A DNA stretch of 64,000 bases from Ganoderma boninense. Its lineage: Eukaryota; Basidiomycota; Agaricomycetes; Polyporales; Polyporaceae. Below the pieces are notes generated by a model. The model had not been told where the DNA came from. It did not search any database and saw only the letters and a list, made by a program, of their open reading frames with translations. The stretch spans positions 4,076,467 to 4,140,466 of the forward strand of contig CM035305.1 in NCBI GenBank assembly GCA_002900995.3, given 5' to 3'. Every line of letters starts with the position of its first letter. The first letter of the stretch is position 1. Shown here one piece after another: positions 1-10,057 of this stretch. The translations under genes were made by a program, and so were the position numbers.

Positions 1-203
1 ACAGTAAGGGAGAACAATGGTGTAGGGAACAATAGCGACAGGAAACAACAGGGGAACAATGGGGAGACAGGAGCTATTGTACTTAGAAACAATGTGGAGG
101 GTTTACAATGCTATGGAGGATGACGAGGACGACATTGGGAGTAAACCAATTGAGAAAGGAAACCTGGGCACTAAGGCAGGTGCCAAATGGGGTGTTTGTA
201 ACA
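1..203 (-). repeat. Partial 3' LTR of a Ty3/gypsy element
   Basis: The stretch is related to the LTRs at 56614-57073 and 62689-63145: it has the same succession of degenerate GAACAATGG-like motifs and the same GGAGCTATTGTAC/GGAGTTATTGTAC core. It ends in TGTAACA at 203. Read on the minus strand, a purine tract (AGGAGGGAGG) immediately precedes the LTR, as expected of a polypurine tract. The other end lies outside the window. Confidence 0.7.
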
Positions 204-230
204 GTACCTCCCTCCTAAGGGTTGTGCCCT

Positions 231-1433
231 CATGACCGAGTCTTCTTGTTGAGAGGACCGGGGGCCTCTGGGTGTGTCAAATGGAATTTCTTTACTACCT
301 GTGGCATGTTGCTCAGGTCTGCTGCGTCTTTCCAGCTGTCCTGCTCGGGGCCCCACCCCTTCCAGTGTACAAGGTACTGCAACTTCTTCCACCGCTCATA
401 GCGGCGAGACTCTAGTACTGCTTCAACTTTGTACTCCTCCTCTCTTTCTACTTCGATGGGAGCCGGTTCAGGTGGGTGTCAACCAGGGAGTTTGCTCTCT
501 TTGTGTGGGAGTAGCAAGAATACATGGAATACCGGGTGCATTGTGAGGTCCTTTAGGAGTTTGAGTTCATATGCCAGGTTGCCTACTTTGCGTTTGACTG
601 GGTAAGGGCCTGCATAGCGGTCAACCAACTTCCTTGATACTCCAGGGACACAGAAGTTCCTTGTGTTGAGCCACACCTTCTGGCCCTCCTTGAACTCTGG
701 AGCATCTCGTACGTAACGGTCGTAGTACTCCTTCATCTGTTCAGCTGTTAGAGCCAGTGCTGCAGTCGCATCCTCTCGTGCACATTGTAGCTCCTCACAT
801 CGTTCATCTGCTGTGGGCACTGCCATAGACAACATGGGGATGTGGAACTGGGGTTCAAAGCCATACATGAGGTAGAAGGGTGAATATCCTGTTGACGAGT
901 GCGAGTGTGAGTTGAAGGCAAACTCTGCTATCGGCATCCACTTGACCCAATCATCGCGGTGTTGTGTGCAACACATGCGCAAGTACGCCTCAATCTCCTG
1001 GTTCCACCATTTGGATTGGCCATCTGTCTGGGGGTGATAGGCAGTAGACATGGCACTCTCGATGCCAAGTCTCTTGAGGATCGCACGGAAGAGCTTGCTC
1101 GAGAACTGTGGTCCTCGGTCAGAGACTATCTTGCATGGCAGGCCATGAAGACGGAAGTGCTCTTGGATGAAGTTGTCTGCAGCTCCTTCAGCGTTGATCT
1201 CCTCGGTGCAGGGGATAAGATAGATCATCTTCCCATGTCGATCGACAATAAGCTAGATTGCATTGAATCCATCTACCACTGGTAGTCCTGTGATGAAGTC
1301 GCAGGTTACTACTTGGCCAGGGCCGTCCGGGATCTCGTTGGGCTGTAGGGGACCATACGGTTTTGCATGCGAGTTTTTGCCACGGCAACAGGTGTCACAG
1401 GTCTCCACGTACCGCTTGACAAACTTGCCCATG
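231..1433 (-). pseudogene. Ty3/gypsy pol remnant: integrase C-terminal half plus chromodomain
   Basis: The minus-strand reading gives the integrase core (DRGPQFSSK, then AYHPQTDGQS with the third acidic region), the GYSPFYLMYG motif, the C-terminal KVWLNTRNF segment and a chromodomain ([15 protein letters not shown]) ending at 231-233. It is a close relative of the pol at 57099-59587. The frame is closed at 479-481 by TGA where the relative has CGA, and there is a frameshift near 1228. The N-terminal side stops abruptly at 1433, inside the segment just after the integrase HHCC finger, where a copia LTR begins. Confidence 0.85.
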
Positions 1434-1859
1434 TGTTGGCTGCAGTGGCCCTCAGGACGTCACAATGGCCTGTGTCAAGCTCTGTAAAGTCTTTATTGCA
1501 GGAAACTAAGATATGCTACTCACCTGTGTCAAGCTCTGTAAAGTCTAAGGACACAGAGCCTGACAGAGGCGTCGATACAGCTCATGGAGCACGTGCTAGG
1601 TAGAGTATGTAACACTGTGCTACTGGCGCCGTTATGGCACCCAGAGAACAAGAATTGCGGACTGTACAGTGTAAAGTAGAGCAGGATGCAGATCTAAGTT
1701 AGTTGGAGCCTCTAATGAAGACGATGTTGTATGTCTATGGGATGTGCTACTGTAATGAAGCGAAAAATAGGGTAAGTAGGGGACGATGCAATGTACGTAC
1801 GGTGCGATCGCGGACTTGGTGCGATCAAAACGGCGGGCGCTACAGCACCGACTTCAACA
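1434..1859 (-). repeat. Copia 3' LTR
   Basis: Starts TGTTGGCTGCAG and ends CTTCAACA on the plus strand, so the termini are short inverted repeats (TGTTG/CAACA). It is almost identical to 6188-6613. A directly repeated TGTGTCAAGCTCTGTAAAGTC motif lies near its left end. Confidence 0.9.
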
Positions 1860-1874
1860 CTCTCCCCTGATCGC

Positions 1875-4800
1875 TCAAGTCCCCAATCCCAGCATCTTCA
1901 CCATCTCAAGCACTTTGGGCTTGGGCAGCGACTTGGTCAGGATGTCAGCAGGCATGTGCGACGTGCGCAGGTGCACCACCTCAATGCGCCCCTTGGCCAC
2001 CTCATCCCGCAGCCAGTAGAAGCGCAGGTCCAAGTGCTTCATCCGCCCATGGTGCTCTGGGTTCTTCGCCACAGAGAGTGCAGAGAGGTTGTCGATGCGC
2101 ATGCGGGAGGCAGAGGAGAAGCTGTAGCCAAACTCAGTGAGCAGATTGCGCAGCCAGAGCATCTCCTGGCCACACGAGACTGCAGCAATGAACTCGGCCT
2201 CTGTGGTGGACAGGGCGACGAGGGACTGGAGGCGACTCGACCAGGAAATAGCCCCAGTGCCCATCTTGATCACATAGCCAGAGGTGGAGCGACCAGTGTC
2301 AGGGCAGCCAGCGTGGTCTGCGTCGGTGTAGGAGGTGAACAGCTCTGGCTCAGGCGACGGAGCATAGGTGAGCTTGTAGTCGAGGGTGCCCTTGATGTAG
2401 CGAAACAGGTGCTTGACTGCCTTCCAGTGCGCCATGCCAAGGTGCTGCGAGAAGTGTGCAAGGTTGCCAACAGTGCGAGCAATGTCTGGGCGCGTGGCCA
2501 CTGCAAGATAAAACAAAGAGCCGACTGCCTGGCTGTAGGGGATGTCCTGCATCGCACGAATGTCTGCTAGCGACATGGGAGCCATGTCTGCGCTGAGGCG
2601 GAGGCCAGGGTCCATGGGAGTGCTGACTGGGTCGCAATTGGAGAAGCTGTATCGCTCAAGGATGTCCAGGGAGTACTGGCGCTGTGAGATGGACAGGGAA
2701 CACTGCGAGCGGTCGCGCTCAATCTGCACACCCAGCAGCCACGACGTGGGGCCCAGATCTCGCAGCTTGAAGTGCTTGCGCAGGTCGTCCTTGACTTGCT
2801 GGATGGCTGCCTTGTCCTTGCCTGCAATGGTGATGTCATCGACAAAGACAGGGATGATGAGATGCACACCATCGCGCAGGTACACCCAGACACTGTGCTC
2901 GCAGGTGAGGCGTTCAAAGCCCAGCTTGCTGAGCACCTCGTCGAGCTTCTCGTGCCAGCAGCGGCCAGCCTGCTTGAGGCCATAGAGGGCCTTGCACAGG
3001 CGCCACACCCACTGCGGAGTCTTCTCCTCGAAACCATCTGGCTGGCGCATGTAGACCTCCTCCTTGAGCTCGCCGTTGAGGTAGGCAGAGGAGATGTCGA
3101 CCGACTCAAGCTCGAGGTCCTCGAGGGCTGCAAGGGCGAGGATAGCGCGGATGGAGGCCCACTTGGGCGTAGGAGCGAAGGTCTCGTTGTACTCGAAGCC
3201 AGGGCGCTGTGAGAAGCCCTTGGCGACCAGTCTGCCCTTGTAGTGTTCGATGGAGCCGTCTGCATTGCGCTTGACCCGGAATACCCAGCGGGAGCCAATG
3301 GCCTTGCGACCAGGAGGGAGAAGAACAAGCTCGAAGGTGCCGTTCTCAATGAGGGACTGCAGCTCTTCCTGAGCCACCTTGAGCCACTTGTTGCGCTCCT
3401 CAGGCTCAAGTGCCATCACCTCAGACATCGACGTGGGCTCCCCAAAGTGCTCCTGGCTCGCCTTCGACGCCTGCTCGACCACTGACTCGAATGCGACGTC
3501 TGGGGCATCGTCGTAGGACAGGTAGTCGACAAGGGGGTCAGAGTAGACGTCGTCGAGGCCTGCCAGCATTGCATGGAGTGCGTCCTCATCGCTGCTGTCC
3601 CCTCGACCTATGAGGTCCAGCTCGTCGTCTGAGGACGTAGGACTCGGCGGGGGAGAGCGTGGACGGTTGGGGAACCCTCGATTGAGGCCAGGAGCAGCTG
3701 GTGCATCGACTGGAGCCTCAATGAGTGGATCGGGCGACGAGGAGTGTTCTGGCTGAGGAGACGGAGCAGGAGCAGGAGCAGGAGCTGGAGCAGGGGACAC
3801 AGAGCGAATGCGAAGACGCTGAGGAACGAGGTTCTGGCATTCAAGAGCACGCTTGTTGAGGGAGCCTTGGGGGCGAGAGGCACACAAGGGGAGCTGCTTG
3901 CGAGCGACAGCTGGATAGGGCCTGAAACCTGGGTTTTGTGCTTGCTGGTGCGCAGATGGAGCGACAGGGCGAGCAACTGGTGCAGGAGGTGGCCGAGCAG
4001 GTGGAGGCGTTGGTGCGCGAGCAGGGGGTGATGGTGAGCGAGCAGGGAGTTGCGCAGGTTGTGCTGGACGCTGTGCAGGTGGTGGAGAGTCTGGTGGTGA
4101 AGGCGATCGAGCTGGAGATGGCTGGCAAGGTGGTAGAGGTGCAGGCTGTGGTGCAGGTGGCGCAGGAGGAGCTGGAGGTGCAAGAGGTACAGGATCATCA
4201 TAGTCATCATCTCTCCCCTGATCATGCAGCTCTGGCACTCCTGGCACACCCTCATCTGGTGGTGCTGCATCGTCAGGGCCCCCAGGGACGTCCACATCGT
4301 CGAGGGGCAGGCCAAAGACATTGATGAAGGGCGAGTTGCCAGGGAAGCACTGCTCGTCAAACACTGCATGCGACGAGACGATCACCTTCTTCGCTGCAGG
4401 GTCCCAGAACCGCCAGGCCTTGGTGCCATCCGGGTAGCCAATGAAGATGCACTTGCGCGTGTGGGGCTGCAGCGCCTTGCGGTCCTTCTTGCGGATGAGC
4501 ACGTACGCCAGGCAGCCAAAAACACGGAAATAGGACACATCAGGCTTGCGCCCATCGCCCTTCCAGGCCGTGTAGGGAATGCTGCCGTCGAGCGCAGAGG
4601 TGGGCATGCGGTTGTGCGTGTGGACGAAGGTGGAGACAGCGTGGCACCAGAACGAAGGAGGCAGCTTGGACTGGGCAAGCAGGGCAGTGGCGCCCTCAGA
4701 TGTTGTCCTATTGGCTCGCTCTGCTACGCCGTTCTGGTGGGGCTCGTCTGGCTCAGTGTGCTGCCTGTGGATGCCGTGCTCAGCGCAGAAGTCGATGAAC

Positions 4801-5519
4801 TCCTGGCCCATGTACTCGCCGCCCTTGTCGTCCCGTGTGGCCTTGATGCGCAGCCCCAGGCAGTTCTCAGCATACACCTTGTACGCCTTGAAGGCTGCAA
4901 ATGCGTCGCTCTTGCGCTTGAGGTAGGCCAGGGCCCAGAAACGTGTTGCATCGTCAACAAACACCATCCAGTACAGGTAGCCCTCGGGCGTGGGCACAGC
5001 GAGCTTGCCCTTGAGGTCTGTGTGCACCAGGGCAAGCCGCACGAACCGTCTGGAGGCGAAGCGAGGGATGGAGTGGCGGTTGAGCTTGCCAGCCAGGCAG
5101 GGCTCGCAGATGGCGCTGGGGGCACGCTTGGAGCGGATGGTGAGGCCCTTGACAAGCTCCTTGTTGACCACAGAGCGCAGGTCATCGAGGTTGACATGGG
5201 AGCAGCGCTGGTGCCACAGGGCGAGGTCCTCGTCGCAGGTGGTAGAGGCGGACATGGCAGACTTGGACTGGGACAGGGTGTGGCCGAGGAGGTAGCCAAC
5301 ATTGTGCTCGTTGACCTGGGCCTTGAAGCGCAGCTGCCCCTGGTGGTAGAACAGCACAGACAACGCAGAGAGCTCAACAGAGTAGCCCTTCTCCCGGGTG
5401 AGGTGGAAAATCGATAGGAGGTTGCTGGCCAGGGCAGGGACATGGAGGACGTCATGCAGGACGATGGCAGGGGGCAAAACTCCATCCATCTCAGCTGGCT
5501 GGAACACCACAGAGCCCAT
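1875..5519 (-). CDS. Copia Pol polyprotein (integrase, reverse transcriptase, RNase H)
   Basis: An uninterrupted 1214-residue frame. The GAG-pre-integrase finger (WHQRCSHVN ... CEPCLAGK) lies near residues 100-145. The integrase core follows with its three acidic residues in VHTDLKG, RDDKGGEYMG and NGVAERANR (about 165-270). A long proline-rich linker comes next (about 410-640). The copia-type reverse transcriptase has FVDD (residues about 865-880) and the KALYGLKQAGR motif. RNase H at the C-terminus has YTDADHAGC and STTEAEF. The frame continues upstream to about 6005 except for one TGA at 5553-5555 that separates it from the protease region. Such a polyprotein makes cDNA in the particle and integrates it; without gag this copy would need help in trans. 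Confidence 0.9.
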   Translation of the reverse strand: MGSVVFQPAEMDGVLPPAIVLHDVLHVPALASNLLSIFHLTREKGYSVELSALSVLFYHQGQLRFKAQVNEHNVGYLLGHTLSQSKSAMSASTTCDEDLALWHQRCSHVNLDDLRSVVNKELVKGLTIRSKRAPSAICEPCLAGKLNRHSIPRFASRRFVRLALVHTDLKGKLAVPTPEGYLYWMVFVDDATRFWALAYLKRKSDAFAAFKAYKVYAENCLGLRIKATRDDKGGEYMGQEFIDFCAEHGIHRQHTEPDEPHQNGVAERANRTTSEGATALLAQSKLPPSFWCHAVSTFVHTHNRMPTSALDGSIPYTAWKGDGRKPDVSYFRVFGCLAYVLIRKKDRKALQPHTRKCIFIGYPDGTKAWRFWDPAAKKVIVSSHAVFDEQCFPGNSPFINVFGLPLDDVDVPGGPDDAAPPDEGVPGVPELHDQGRDDDYDDPVPLAPPAPPAPPAPQPAPLPPCQPSPARSPSPPDSPPPAQRPAQPAQLPARSPSPPARAPTPPPARPPPAPVARPVAPSAHQQAQNPGFRPYPAVARKQLPLCASRPQGSLNKRALECQNLVPQRLRIRSVSPAPAPAPAPAPSPQPEHSSSPDPLIEAPVDAPAAPGLNRGFPNRPRSPPPSPTSSDDELDLIGRGDSSDEDALHAMLAGLDDVYSDPLVDYLSYDDAPDVAFESVVEQASKASQEHFGEPTSMSEVMALEPEERNKWLKVAQEELQSLIENGTFELVLLPPGRKAIGSRWVFRVKRNADGSIEHYKGRLVAKGFSQRPGFEYNETFAPTPKWASIRAILALAALEDLELESVDISSAYLNGELKEEVYMRQPDGFEEKTPQWVWRLCKALYGLKQAGRCWHEKLDEVLSKLGFERLTCEHSVWVYLRDGVHLIIPVFVDDITIAGKDKAAIQQVKDDLRKHFKLRDLGPTSWLLGVQIERDRSQCSLSISQRQYSLDILERYSFSNCDPVSTPMDPGLRLSADMAPMSLADIRAMQDIPYSQAVGSLFYLAVATRPDIARTVGNLAHFSQHLGMAHWKAVKHLFRYIKGTLDYKLTYAPSPEPELFTSYTDADHAGCPDTGRSTSGYVIKMGTGAISWSSRLQSLVALSTTEAEFIAAVSCGQEMLWLRNLLTEFGYSFSSASRMRIDNLSALSVAKNPEHHGRMKHLDLRFYWLRDEVAKGRIEVVHLRTSHMPADILTKSLPKPKVLEMVKMLGLGT

Positions 5520-5552
5520 ACCTGCAGAGTAGACGATGTGGGAGTTGGCGAG

Positions 5553-6005
5553 TCAGATGGGGATGCTGTGGGGTGAGTAGGAGCGAAACCAGTGCCTGTG
5601 GGGGGTCATGTGGGCTGAGGCACCCGTGTCTGTGTTCCACATGGTTGCAGCAGGGCTGGAGAGCGAAGAGGAGCGGTCTGGGGACACCTGGAGGGCAGAG
5701 GAACAGCGAGGGTCGACCATGGCCACCCCAGCAGTGTGCTGGGGGGTGTCATCTGGCCTCACGGCATGAGATGACAAGCAGGTGGGCCCAAAAGCCGTAT
5801 CCCTGCGTTGGCACATGTGGGAGAGCTGGGGGACGACCTGGGAGGCCTTGGGGGGTGCCCTCTTTCTGGCGGAGCACTGGGAGTGGATGGGGGTGGCACA
5901 AAAGGAGTAGGGAGGTATGAATGACATACTGGGATCCATGGGCACGACGTGGGGACGTGGCAACGAGGGGCCTGGGCGATGATGTGGCGCGCGACGCGCT
6001 GGCAA
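5553..6005 (-). pseudogene. Copia protease region, cut off from pol by one stop codon
   Basis: The frame holds the aspartic protease motif WNTDTGASAHM near its end, preceded by proline-rich sequence with no recognisable capsid or zinc knuckle. The TGA at 5553-5555 reads as CGA changed by one C-to-T step; after it the same frame continues for 11 codons into the 1214-residue pol frame. Gag is therefore largely missing from this copy. Confidence 0.75.
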
Positions 6006-6170
6006 AACGACGAGGTGAGGGGATGAAAACTGCGTCCTGGAGCGAAAAGAGGAGGAACCAGTCCCAGAGCGAGCAGATGCGTCAAGCAGAGGGAGCAGGA
6101 GAGGAGTGGGGGCTGGGTGAGGCCAGGGAGCGAATAGACAAGCGAAATTGGGAGTCCTGAGGTGCTGAGA

Positions 6171-6187
6171 GCGCAGGGCTCATAACT
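6171..6187 (-). promoter_or_regulatory. Copia primer binding site matching the anticodon region of initiator tRNA-Met
   Basis: Directly inside the 5' LTR, the plus strand reads GCGCAGGGCTCATAAC. This is the sequence of the anticodon stem and CAU loop of fungal initiator tRNA-Met, so the RNA (minus strand) is complementary to it. Copia of Drosophila and Ty5 of yeast are known to prime from a half tRNA cut in the anticodon loop; this element appears to do the same. Confidence 0.7.
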
Positions 6188-6613
6188 TGTTAGCTGCAGT
6201 GGCCCTCAGGACGTCACAATGGCCTGTGTCAAGCTCTGTAAAGTCTGTATTGCAGGAAACTAAGATATGCTACTCACCTGTGTCAAGCTCTGTAAAGTCT
6301 AAGGACACAGAGCCTGACAGAGGCGTCGATACAGCTCATGGAGCACGTGCTAGGTAGAGTACGTAACACTGTGCTACTGGCGCCGTTATGGCACCCAGAG
6401 AACAAGAATTGCGGACTGTACAGTGTAAAGTAGAGCAGGATGCAGATCTAAGTTAGTTGGAGCCTCTAATGAAGACGATGTTGTATGTCTATGGGATGTG
6501 CTACTGTAATGAAGCGAAAAATAGGGTAAGTAGGGGACGATGCAATGTACGTACGGTGCGATCGCGGACTTGGTGCGATCAAAACGGCGGGCGCTACAGC
6601 ACCGACTTCACCA
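6188..6613 (-). repeat. Copia 5' LTR
   Basis: Same 426 bp as 1434-1859. Differences seen: TTAGC for TTGGC at the outer end, GTCTG for GTCTT, GTACG for GTATG, and CTTCACCA for CTTCAACA at the terminus. The last one breaks the terminal CAACA inverted repeat. Confidence 0.9.
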
Positions 6614-7211
6614 GACTTCCACGTCCTATCTAGGACAAGACGCGCGCGCTGTTCGCGTCCGTTGGAGGTGGCGCTGCCAGTCGAAGAGACCCCGACAAGG
6701 ACGCCCTCGAGGCCTACCTCGAATCCAGTGTCTTGAAGACTATCAAGGATCCATTGGCGTACTGAAACAGCGCGCTTGAGTCAGAATCGGTCGATCCCGC
6801 CCTCGCGCGCATGGCGCTCAACTTTCTGTCGATACCGGGTGCGTAGTATCTGCTGTTGTTTAGGCAGAATGGCTGCGCTAACACAATGTGTGTTCCTCTG
6901 CTACAGCGACGTCCACAGATGTCGAGCGGGCCTTTTCCCGAGGCCGTCTTACCGTCTTGCGCCTCCGCCGTTCACTCAGTGACCGCTCTGTCCGAGCGAA
7001 CACCATCCTCGGGTCCTGGGCCCGCATCCCGCTCCTCATCCAGGAGCCGGACTTGGTAGCGCTCTTTGATCCCCGTGCGCGCAGGGCTCTGGCGCCACCG
7101 CCTGTGGCTCTACCTGCCGCTGAGGAGAATGAGGAGGATGAGGAGTCTTACGAGTACAATGGTAAACACCTCTCCGAGTACCACGGTACGTCTAGCGATG
7201 AAGATGTGTAA
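6614..7211 (+). pseudogene. hAT transposase, C-terminal fragment with dimerisation domain
   Basis: Two exons are joined by a 68-bp intron at 6839-6906 (GTGCGTAG ... CTACAG). Before it is KTIKDPLAY, then NFLSIPG; after it come TSTDVERAFSRGRL and NTILGSW, the conserved core of the hAT C-terminal dimerisation domain. The C-terminus is acidic and stops at 7209-7211. An in-frame TGA at 6763-6765 stands where the family has the Trp of DPLAYW, a one-base G-to-A change. The N-terminal two thirds are absent: the sequence starts at the copia LTR boundary. Confidence 0.85.
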
Positions 7212-7689
7212 GTTTGGGTAGGGTCAGAACGAAATAGCCTTGTATGTACTGGTAGTTTGCGATTTCGAGCACGTATGAGACACATGTAAACCTTGCATAT
7301 CACTATTATGAAGCAATCTTTCCCTTAGATACAACATGGAGTGCTTGCGGCTTGTGGACTTCGCACACCGAGTATTGGGACTTACATTATGTTTTGGATT
7401 GACTTTGTATCGCTGTCTTAGTGAAGGTAATGTCAGTATTAGTGTACGACTGCCCTCTTGTATTAAAAGTTCCATGACTTAGTGGTAAAGCTCTCTGAGC
7501 ATTGTTAACCACGGTTATGGAGGTCGTCGGTTCGAACCTGTGGTTTACACCGTGGTTTAATGAGCCGAGCCGTGGTTCTTAGAAGCACGAGGCTCACTTG
7601 AACCGTGGCTCCAAATCAATGATTTTTGCGGCTCAATAACCACGGCTATGGCTCCGGCTCAACCGCGGTTAGAGCCATGTTCAGCCTTA
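6614..7689 (+). mobile_element. 3' end of a plus-strand hAT DNA transposon
   Basis: Contains the C-terminal exons of a hAT transposase, about 260 bases of AT-rich 3' sequence, a tRNA-like stretch (about 7470-7550) and a subterminal run of CCACGGTT/CCGCGGTT motifs. It ends at 7689 in CCATGTTCAGCCTTA. This terminus matches those of the MITE at 33127-33811 and of the segment ending at 32094. The next eight bases (TAGTCGAG) are coding sequence of a second, minus-strand hAT gene, so this element inserted into that gene. The left end is missing; copia LTR sequence abuts it. Confidence 0.75.
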
Positions 7690-8508
7690 TAGTCGAGTTT
7701 GTGCGATGGGTGGAGCACTGGAAGAGAACATGTGAGCCAAGGTCTATGGGCAACAGTATGGAACGCTCACTCATCGCAATGCGGTATGTGTCTGACATAT
7801 CCGTGTATGAATAATACTTGTTGAGTGCCTTCTTGGCGAGGCTGCATATGACGCGGATCACCTTGACGTACTTCTCTGAGAGCGACGTGTTCGTCAAGAC
7901 TTTGTCGATATGATCCATGACCGGGATCACTTGCGCGAGGTTTGGTGTCGACCGGGAAAAAAAAACCATGGCATGCTTGAAAACCTGGGGGTAGGCGCAG
8001 ATGTGCACAGATGTGCGCGAGGCAGCAGAGATGCAGTGAGGAGAGTAAGAGTCCCCGAGAGGGTGCAGCACAGGCGGATCCGGATAAACATGAAGACGGC
8101 CAGTCGGAGGCCCCATGAGGGGAGGCCCGGGAGAGAGGGTCGTCGATGAGGGGTCCGGGGATGGTGGAGGTCAGAACGTCGCGGTGCCGTACAAGTGCAT
8201 AGATAGAAATGGGTTAACAAGGTTTCAAACCTTGAGTTAAGGTTTTGGGTGGTGCACGAACCTTCAGCACCTTTTCCAACTGCATCACTACCTGCCACTC
8301 CTCCTTCGACAACTCATACGCCCGCAGTCCATTGTCTGTTCTCTTACACATACTCTTGTATGGCTTCCAGTACTCGAGTACTATCTCGAGCATGTCGTAA
8401 GTGGAATTCCATCACGTATGCACATCGCGAGGAATCAGACGCTCCGGCAGGTCATGCGCAGCCACAGTCTCCTTCCAAGCAGGCAGAAGAATCGTACTGG
8501 AGTTGGCG
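7690..8508 (-). pseudogene. Minus-strand hAT transposase, catalytic-region fragment
   Basis: Third and most distal piece of a hAT gene whose earlier parts are at 11313-11835 and 32095-34242. Read on the minus strand from 8508 it gives TILLPAWKE, NSTYDMLEIVLEYWKPY and, after a likely intron of about 250 bp (roughly 8249-7989), FFSRSTPNLAQVIPVMDHID and the KYYSYTDMSDTYRIAM helix. A second intron ends in TTCCAG and the last codons read LHPSHKLDY before the TIR of the plus-strand hAT element. TGA at 8412-8414 replaces the Arg of the conserved TRWNST motif. The dimerisation domain that should follow is not in the window on this strand. Confidence 0.8.
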
Positions 8509-9487
8509 CACCTCGGCGTCACCATTCCCCCAGCTAACTTAGCTACATGGGAAGGTCGGCAACACGTAGCTAACTAGCTAGGCTTACCCCCGGTTTTACC
8601 ACCCAGCGGTTCACCCAGCACCCAGCAAGTAACTTCGGGCAACACCCAAGTACTCCCCGAACGCCCCCGATAGGCTTCCGGCCTGCTCCCGAGCCCGACA
8701 GTCGCGGTGTTCCCGCCATCATCTCATATGATCGCGCGCCCGCACTCCCACGCGTCCATCATCTCCCGCCGTCGCTTCCCACCGCTTGCCGCCCTGTTAC
8801 CGCCATCGCCTACCTATGCCTGCTCGTCGTCGCCCACAGCGAGCACGCATACCTCCCCCTCCCGTGCATCCTTTGGTGTCATTCTTTTGTATTCCCACTA
8901 ATATATGTATTTCTAGTCTATTAGTAAGAATAATATGACCTTTTGCCCGGCTACTTAGTTGCTGAACTGAGTAGATCAACAAGGCTATAGCGAGCTCAAA
9001 TTGTGGCTAAATGCCATGGAGCAACGTGCGCATGGTGCACGTCATTGAGACCTTTCTAACGAGCCCTCAAGCATGAAAATCCGTCCAGTGGATGTGGAAG
9101 GGTTCACAAGCCTCTATGGGGGGTAAGTGGTCTGTCTATCTTGGCGAGTTTCTATCGGTTTCCCTTCGTTGTTTTTGCGTGTCGTAGGTTGACATAACTC
9201 ACACAAGGATAATGTATTTGCGAAACACATGTATCATATGCATTGGTACAGTGGTGCCATTGATGGCCAGCCACTGAAACTTCGCCCCCCTCGTAGTGTA
9301 TGTATACCTTACTGTATGTGCATCGAGTACCATTAGTTGAAATGCGCTCAAATATAGCTTTTTAACGATGTATTGATCATAATTTTGTGCCTGCTGGAAC
9401 CCTCGCACCAACCACCCTCTCCTCATACCCCCATTCACCAACGAGCGCCCAATATCTTTTTTAATCGGATGGCGCATCGAGGCGGTC
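8509..9487 (+). repeat. Left arm of the long inverted repeat
   Basis: Pairs, with scattered mismatches and small indels, with 10332-11312. Landmarks are the outer AGCTAACTTAGCTAC, the middle CCGCCATCATCTC block near 8710 and the inner GGATGGCGCATCGAGGCGGTC at about 9467-9487. Short open frames occur in both arms but are copies of each other and not convincing genes. Confidence 0.8.
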
Positions 9488-9985
9488 ATATTGAATGATA
9501 GTCTAGTATATATATATATAATATGAATCTACCTATTTAAACCTCATCTGAGAGCACCTTGCAACAAGATAGCTTTATTGACAAACCCAATATATCAGCC
9601 AGTATGTTCACTACATTCAGCCTTACCGTGTCACCTGGATGCTTTAAATAACAGAATACTCAGAGCGATATGGTACACCTCAACAATGGCTTTTCAACAA
9701 GCCCACAATCATGGAAATCCGTGGAGGTAATCCCACGTTATACACTGAACAGTATGGATGACTAGGTTGGAGCAGCCAGTTGGTCGGATTTTCGACTACA
9801 ATCTTAAGCCATACCTGTGCAAATGGTAGCCATCATGCCGTTTCAAGCATATCTCATCACAAACTTGGCCGTTCTCTATGATTCTAGATGCGTTTGAAAG
9901 CTACAAATCACCTCTATTATATTCTCGAATACAATTTATTATCACAGCTAACATTGTATGGATATACTTGATAAAGGTGGAAAAG

Positions 9986-10057
9986 TGACCAGACCGGGGA
10001 TTGAACCCAGGACCTGCTGGTTTGCACCCAGACGCTCTACCACTGAGCTATCCGGCC
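9986..10057 (-). tRNA. tRNA-Cys (GCA)-like gene inside the foldback spacer
   Basis: The minus strand folds into a complete cloverleaf: a 7-bp acceptor (GGCCGGA with TCTGGTC, two wobbles), D arm GCTC-AGTGGTA-GAGC, anticodon arm with loop GTGCAAA (anticodon GCA, U33 present, one stem mismatch), variable AGGTC, and T arm CTGGG-TTCAATC-CCCGG. A TTTT pol III terminator follows within two bases. The discriminator base is A, whereas Cys tRNAs normally have U73, so function is doubtful. It may be a tRNA captured by, or the source of, the surrounding element. Confidence 0.65.

Larger units (their letters stand above)
1434..6613 (-). mobile_element. Ty1/copia retrotransposon, nearly intact pol, gag reduced
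   Basis: A 5.18-kb element bounded by two 426-bp LTRs (1434-1859, 6188-6613) that differ at only four positions by my reading, so the insertion or homogenisation is recent. On the minus strand the order is 5' LTR, primer site, protease, integrase, reverse transcriptase, RNase H, polypurine tract (AGGGGAGAG next to 1859), 3' LTR. Integrase before reverse transcriptase defines the copia class. Only about 180 bases separate the 5' LTR from the protease-region frame, so most of gag is absent. The flanks differ: CCATG on the left and GACTT on the right, so no target duplication is visible. Confidence 0.9.

Noticed and set aside
4224..5417. 397-codon plus-strand open frame
   Set aside because: It is antisense to the intact copia pol, has no motifs and follows the third-position pattern of the minus-strand gene.
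7470..7550. tRNA gene in the plus-strand hAT 3' end
   Set aside because: A and B boxes are visible but acceptor and anticodon stems do not pair; kept only as tRNA-like.
9199..9489. 96-codon minus-strand frame in the foldback arm
   Set aside because: A similar frame in the other arm is broken differently; sequence is shared because of the inverted repeat, not because of coding constraint.
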